The translations under genes were made by a program, and so were the position numbers. The notes below the pieces were generated by a model. That model did not search any database. It had not been told where the DNA came from and saw nothing but the letters and a program-made list of their open reading frames with translations. A stretch of DNA of 64,000 nucleotides, taken from the NCBI GenBank assembly GCA_013322215.1, contig JAAMEZ010000010.1:1-64000 (forward strand), in the 5' to 3' direction. The stretch comes from Martinezella rhizogenes. GTDB lineage: Bacteria; Pseudomonadota; Alphaproteobacteria; Rhizobiales; Rhizobiaceae. Shown one piece after another: positions 62,584 to 64,000 of the stretch (position 1 is its first letter; each line of letters opens with the position of its first letter).

Positions 62584-62687
62584 TAGAGCGATTCAGTTTT
62601 TCACGGCATCTCTGAACCGCTCTAGCTCTTTGTTTTCACGCAGTTCCGGACGGAAAACCGCTGCGCACTTTTCCTGGAATTGCTCTA
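62584..62687 (-). repeat. 104-bp RIME-like intergenic repeat, copy 2 (opposite orientation)
   Basis: Bounded by TAGAGC/GCTCTA. Read on the minus strand it begins TAGAGCAATTCC..., as does copy 1 on the plus strand. It fills the gap between the LacI and MscS genes and its first three minus-strand bases are the MscS stop codon. Confidence 0.85.
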
Positions 62688-64000
62688 AACGGCCTGCTGC
62701 CCGCCTTCCAGATTTGCCGCCCGCATCTCCACGAGCTGCCGAGCAGCGGCAGCCGCGGCATCCTTATCGCTTGCCACCTGCACGGTCGGGAAAGCGAACT
62801 GGATGCCGTTCTCATCGAAGGCCTGCTTGATGAGGGCTAGCGCGCTGCGGCGGATGACCGAGAGCTCATTGGGCTTGGCGGTAACCGCCAGCCTGATTTC
62901 GATCGCGAAATCGCCGAACTGCTCGACGCCCTTCATCTTCAGCGTCTGAATGATGCTCGGCTTCAGATCCTCGTCTTCGAGCAGACGCTGGCCGATATCC
63001 TTGACGATGCGCTTGAGCTTCACGAGATCGGTATCGTAGGTGACCTTGACGATGATCTTGTCGATCGCCCAGTCGCGGTTCATGTTGTTGACTGCGCCGA
63101 GCGAGCCGAAGGGAATCGTCGCCAGCGGGCCGCGCTGGTGGCGCAGCTTGACCGAGCGTAGGCTGAAGGATTCCACCACACCCTTATAGTGACCGCTTTC
63201 GATATATTCGCCGATGCGGAAGGCATCGTCCCAGAGGTAGAAGACGCCGCTGATGACATCCTTGACAATGGTCTGCGCGCCGAAGCCCACGGCAACACCG
63301 ACAACGCCGGCGCCGGCGATCAGCGGACCGATCTGAACACCGAGGCCGGACAACACCATCATGACGGCAATGATGCCGATGACGACGGCAAGAATATTGC
63401 GGAAGATCGGCAGCAGCGTCTGCAGCCGGGCGCGACTCGCCCTTATCTCATCCGACTCGTCAACGGCTGGCAGGGATTGCATGACTTTGCCGTCGATATA
63501 GGTTTTTGCCAGCTGCCAGACGAGGTCTGCGACCAGGAGGATGATGATGCCGCCGAGAATGCCGCGAGCGACGCGGCCGACATTCGATTCGCTGCCGCTC
63601 ATCATCGCATGCGCCTCGACCCCCAGCATGTGGCCGAGCCACAAAGCCGCAAAGGTAATGATCACAGCCCGTAAACCGCGGTCGAGCAACACGGCCGCGA
63701 TCTTGCCGGCGCCGAAAATACCGTCGGCCGCATCATGCAGTGCCTCGATCGCCTGCGTAGATACCGAGAGGACACGCGGCAGCAATATCGCGTAGATACC
63801 GATCCACAAAAGGCCGTCGAAGCCGGCAACCCAGAGACACCAGAGCGCCACGAAGAAAATCGTCAACAGCCAGGAAACCGTCTTCGCCCCACGCTTTTCC
63901 GGCGCGAGCGGCCTGGACCACACGGCAGCCGTGGCAATCAGAAACAGGCCGATGCCGAGCGTGTAGCCGATGAGGTCCCGCGCGCCTGCTGAAAAGTCCA
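62685..64000 (-). CDS. MscS-family mechanosensitive channel, N-terminus cut by window edge
   Basis: At least 438 codons of an inner-membrane channel that relieves osmotic pressure. The N-terminal part has several membrane segments. The pore-lining helix and beta domain are visible: VGVAVGFGAQTIVKDVISGVFYLWDDAFRIGEYIE, then GVVESFSLRSVKLRHQRGPLATIPFGSL and a C-terminal alpha/beta domain. The frame stays open past GTG 63923 to the window edge, so the true start is outside. Its stop codon lies in repeat copy 2. Confidence 0.93.
   Translation of the reverse strand, partial: DFSAGARDLIGYTLGIGLFLIATAAVWSRPLAPEKRGAKTVSWLLTIFFVALWCLWVAGFDGLLWIGIYAILLPRVLSVSTQAIEALHDAADGIFGAGKIAAVLLDRGLRAVIITFAALWLGHMLGVEAHAMMSGSESNVGRVARGILGGIIILLVADLVWQLAKTYIDGKVMQSLPAVDESDEIRASRARLQTLLPIFRNILAVVIGIIAVMMVLSGLGVQIGPLIAGAGVVGVAVGFGAQTIVKDVISGVFYLWDDAFRIGEYIESGHYKGVVESFSLRSVKLRHQRGPLATIPFGSLGAVNNMNRDWAIDKIIVKVTYDTDLVKLKRIVKDIGQRLLEDEDLKPSIIQTLKMKGVEQFGDFAIEIRLAVTAKPNELSVIRRSALALIKQAFDENGIQFAFPTVQVASDKDAAAAAARQLVEMRAANLEGGQQAV

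Noticed and set aside
1..64000. CRISPR arrays, rRNA operons, prophage or transposase genes
   Set aside because: No regularly spaced repeats, no rRNA sequence and no integrase, phage structural or transposase products were seen.

Overview
This window is an ordinary-GC, gene-dense chromosomal stretch from an alphaproteobacterium of the order Hyphomicrobiales, most likely Rhizobium or a close relative. The evidence is the Flp/Tad pilus locus in rhizobial gene order, an AttM/BlcC-type lactonase very close to my recollection of the Agrobacterium protein, 104-bp intergenic repeats of the rhizobial RIME kind, and motifs resembling CtrA and CcrM (GANTC) sites. No transposase, IS element, rRNA, CRISPR array or phage gene was recognised. 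One tRNA is present (Ser, anticodon GGA).

Layout. 1-4.0 kb: the end of purU, a small periplasmic protein, and a 975-residue fusion of an APH-type kinase, an M23-like module and a class-III aminotransferase. 4.0-4.8 kb: a compact unit with a structured leader, a 31-codon ORF, a 64-residue protein and a strong terminator. 4.95-11.9 kb: a peptide/amide utilisation locus (self-processing P1 peptidase, LysR regulator, family-5 binding protein, two Dpp-like permeases, amidase) with no ABC ATPase. 11.9-16.5 kb: an Lrp regulator divergent from a DMT exporter, an NlpC/P60 hydrolase, a MarR-like protein and an M17 leucyl aminopeptidase. 16.7-29.6 kb: the Tad pilus locus: tadD, then (minus strand) flp pilin, cpaA, cpaB-F, tadB and tadC, and (plus strand) a lone secretin N-domain protein and two TadE-like pseudopilins. 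A LysE-type exporter interrupts it.

29.7-41.3 kb is a nucleoside uptake and salvage regulon. deoB-add-upp is on the plus strand. A converging minus-strand operon starts with a BMP-family binding protein and continues with a fused-domain ABC ATPase, two permeases, cdd, punA, deoC and deoA. Nucleosides imported by the ABC system would be deaminated (Cdd, Add) and phosphorolysed (PunA, DeoA). The deoxyribose- or ribose-1-phosphate would then be isomerised by DeoB and cleaved by DeoC, while Upp recovers uracil.

42.2-62.6 kb, starting beside the tRNA-Ser gene, is a run of small units that each pair a regulator with an enzyme or transporter. The regulators are TetR (two), XRE, LysR (two), HxlR, MarR, Rrf2 and LacI types. 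The partners are mostly redox or detoxification enzymes: a RibD-like reductase, an FAD monooxygenase, NmrA/SDR proteins, a lactonase, an MFS exporter, an ABM monooxygenase, a thioredoxin-reductase-like flavoprotein, an isochorismatase-like hydrolase, a TauE permease, an Old Yellow Enzyme and an SDR. Several intergenic gaps hold clean palindromic operators. The window ends in an MscS channel gene truncated by the right edge.

The most unusual points are: two 104-bp repeats whose first three bases are the TAG stop codon of the gene before them; a 27-bp perfect palindrome over a TetR-type promoter; three LacI-type operators each containing GANTC sites; the structured leader with an upstream ORF at 4.24-4.69 kb; and the kinase/M23/aminotransferase fusion. 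Gene functions are inferred from recognised families; nothing was searched against a database.
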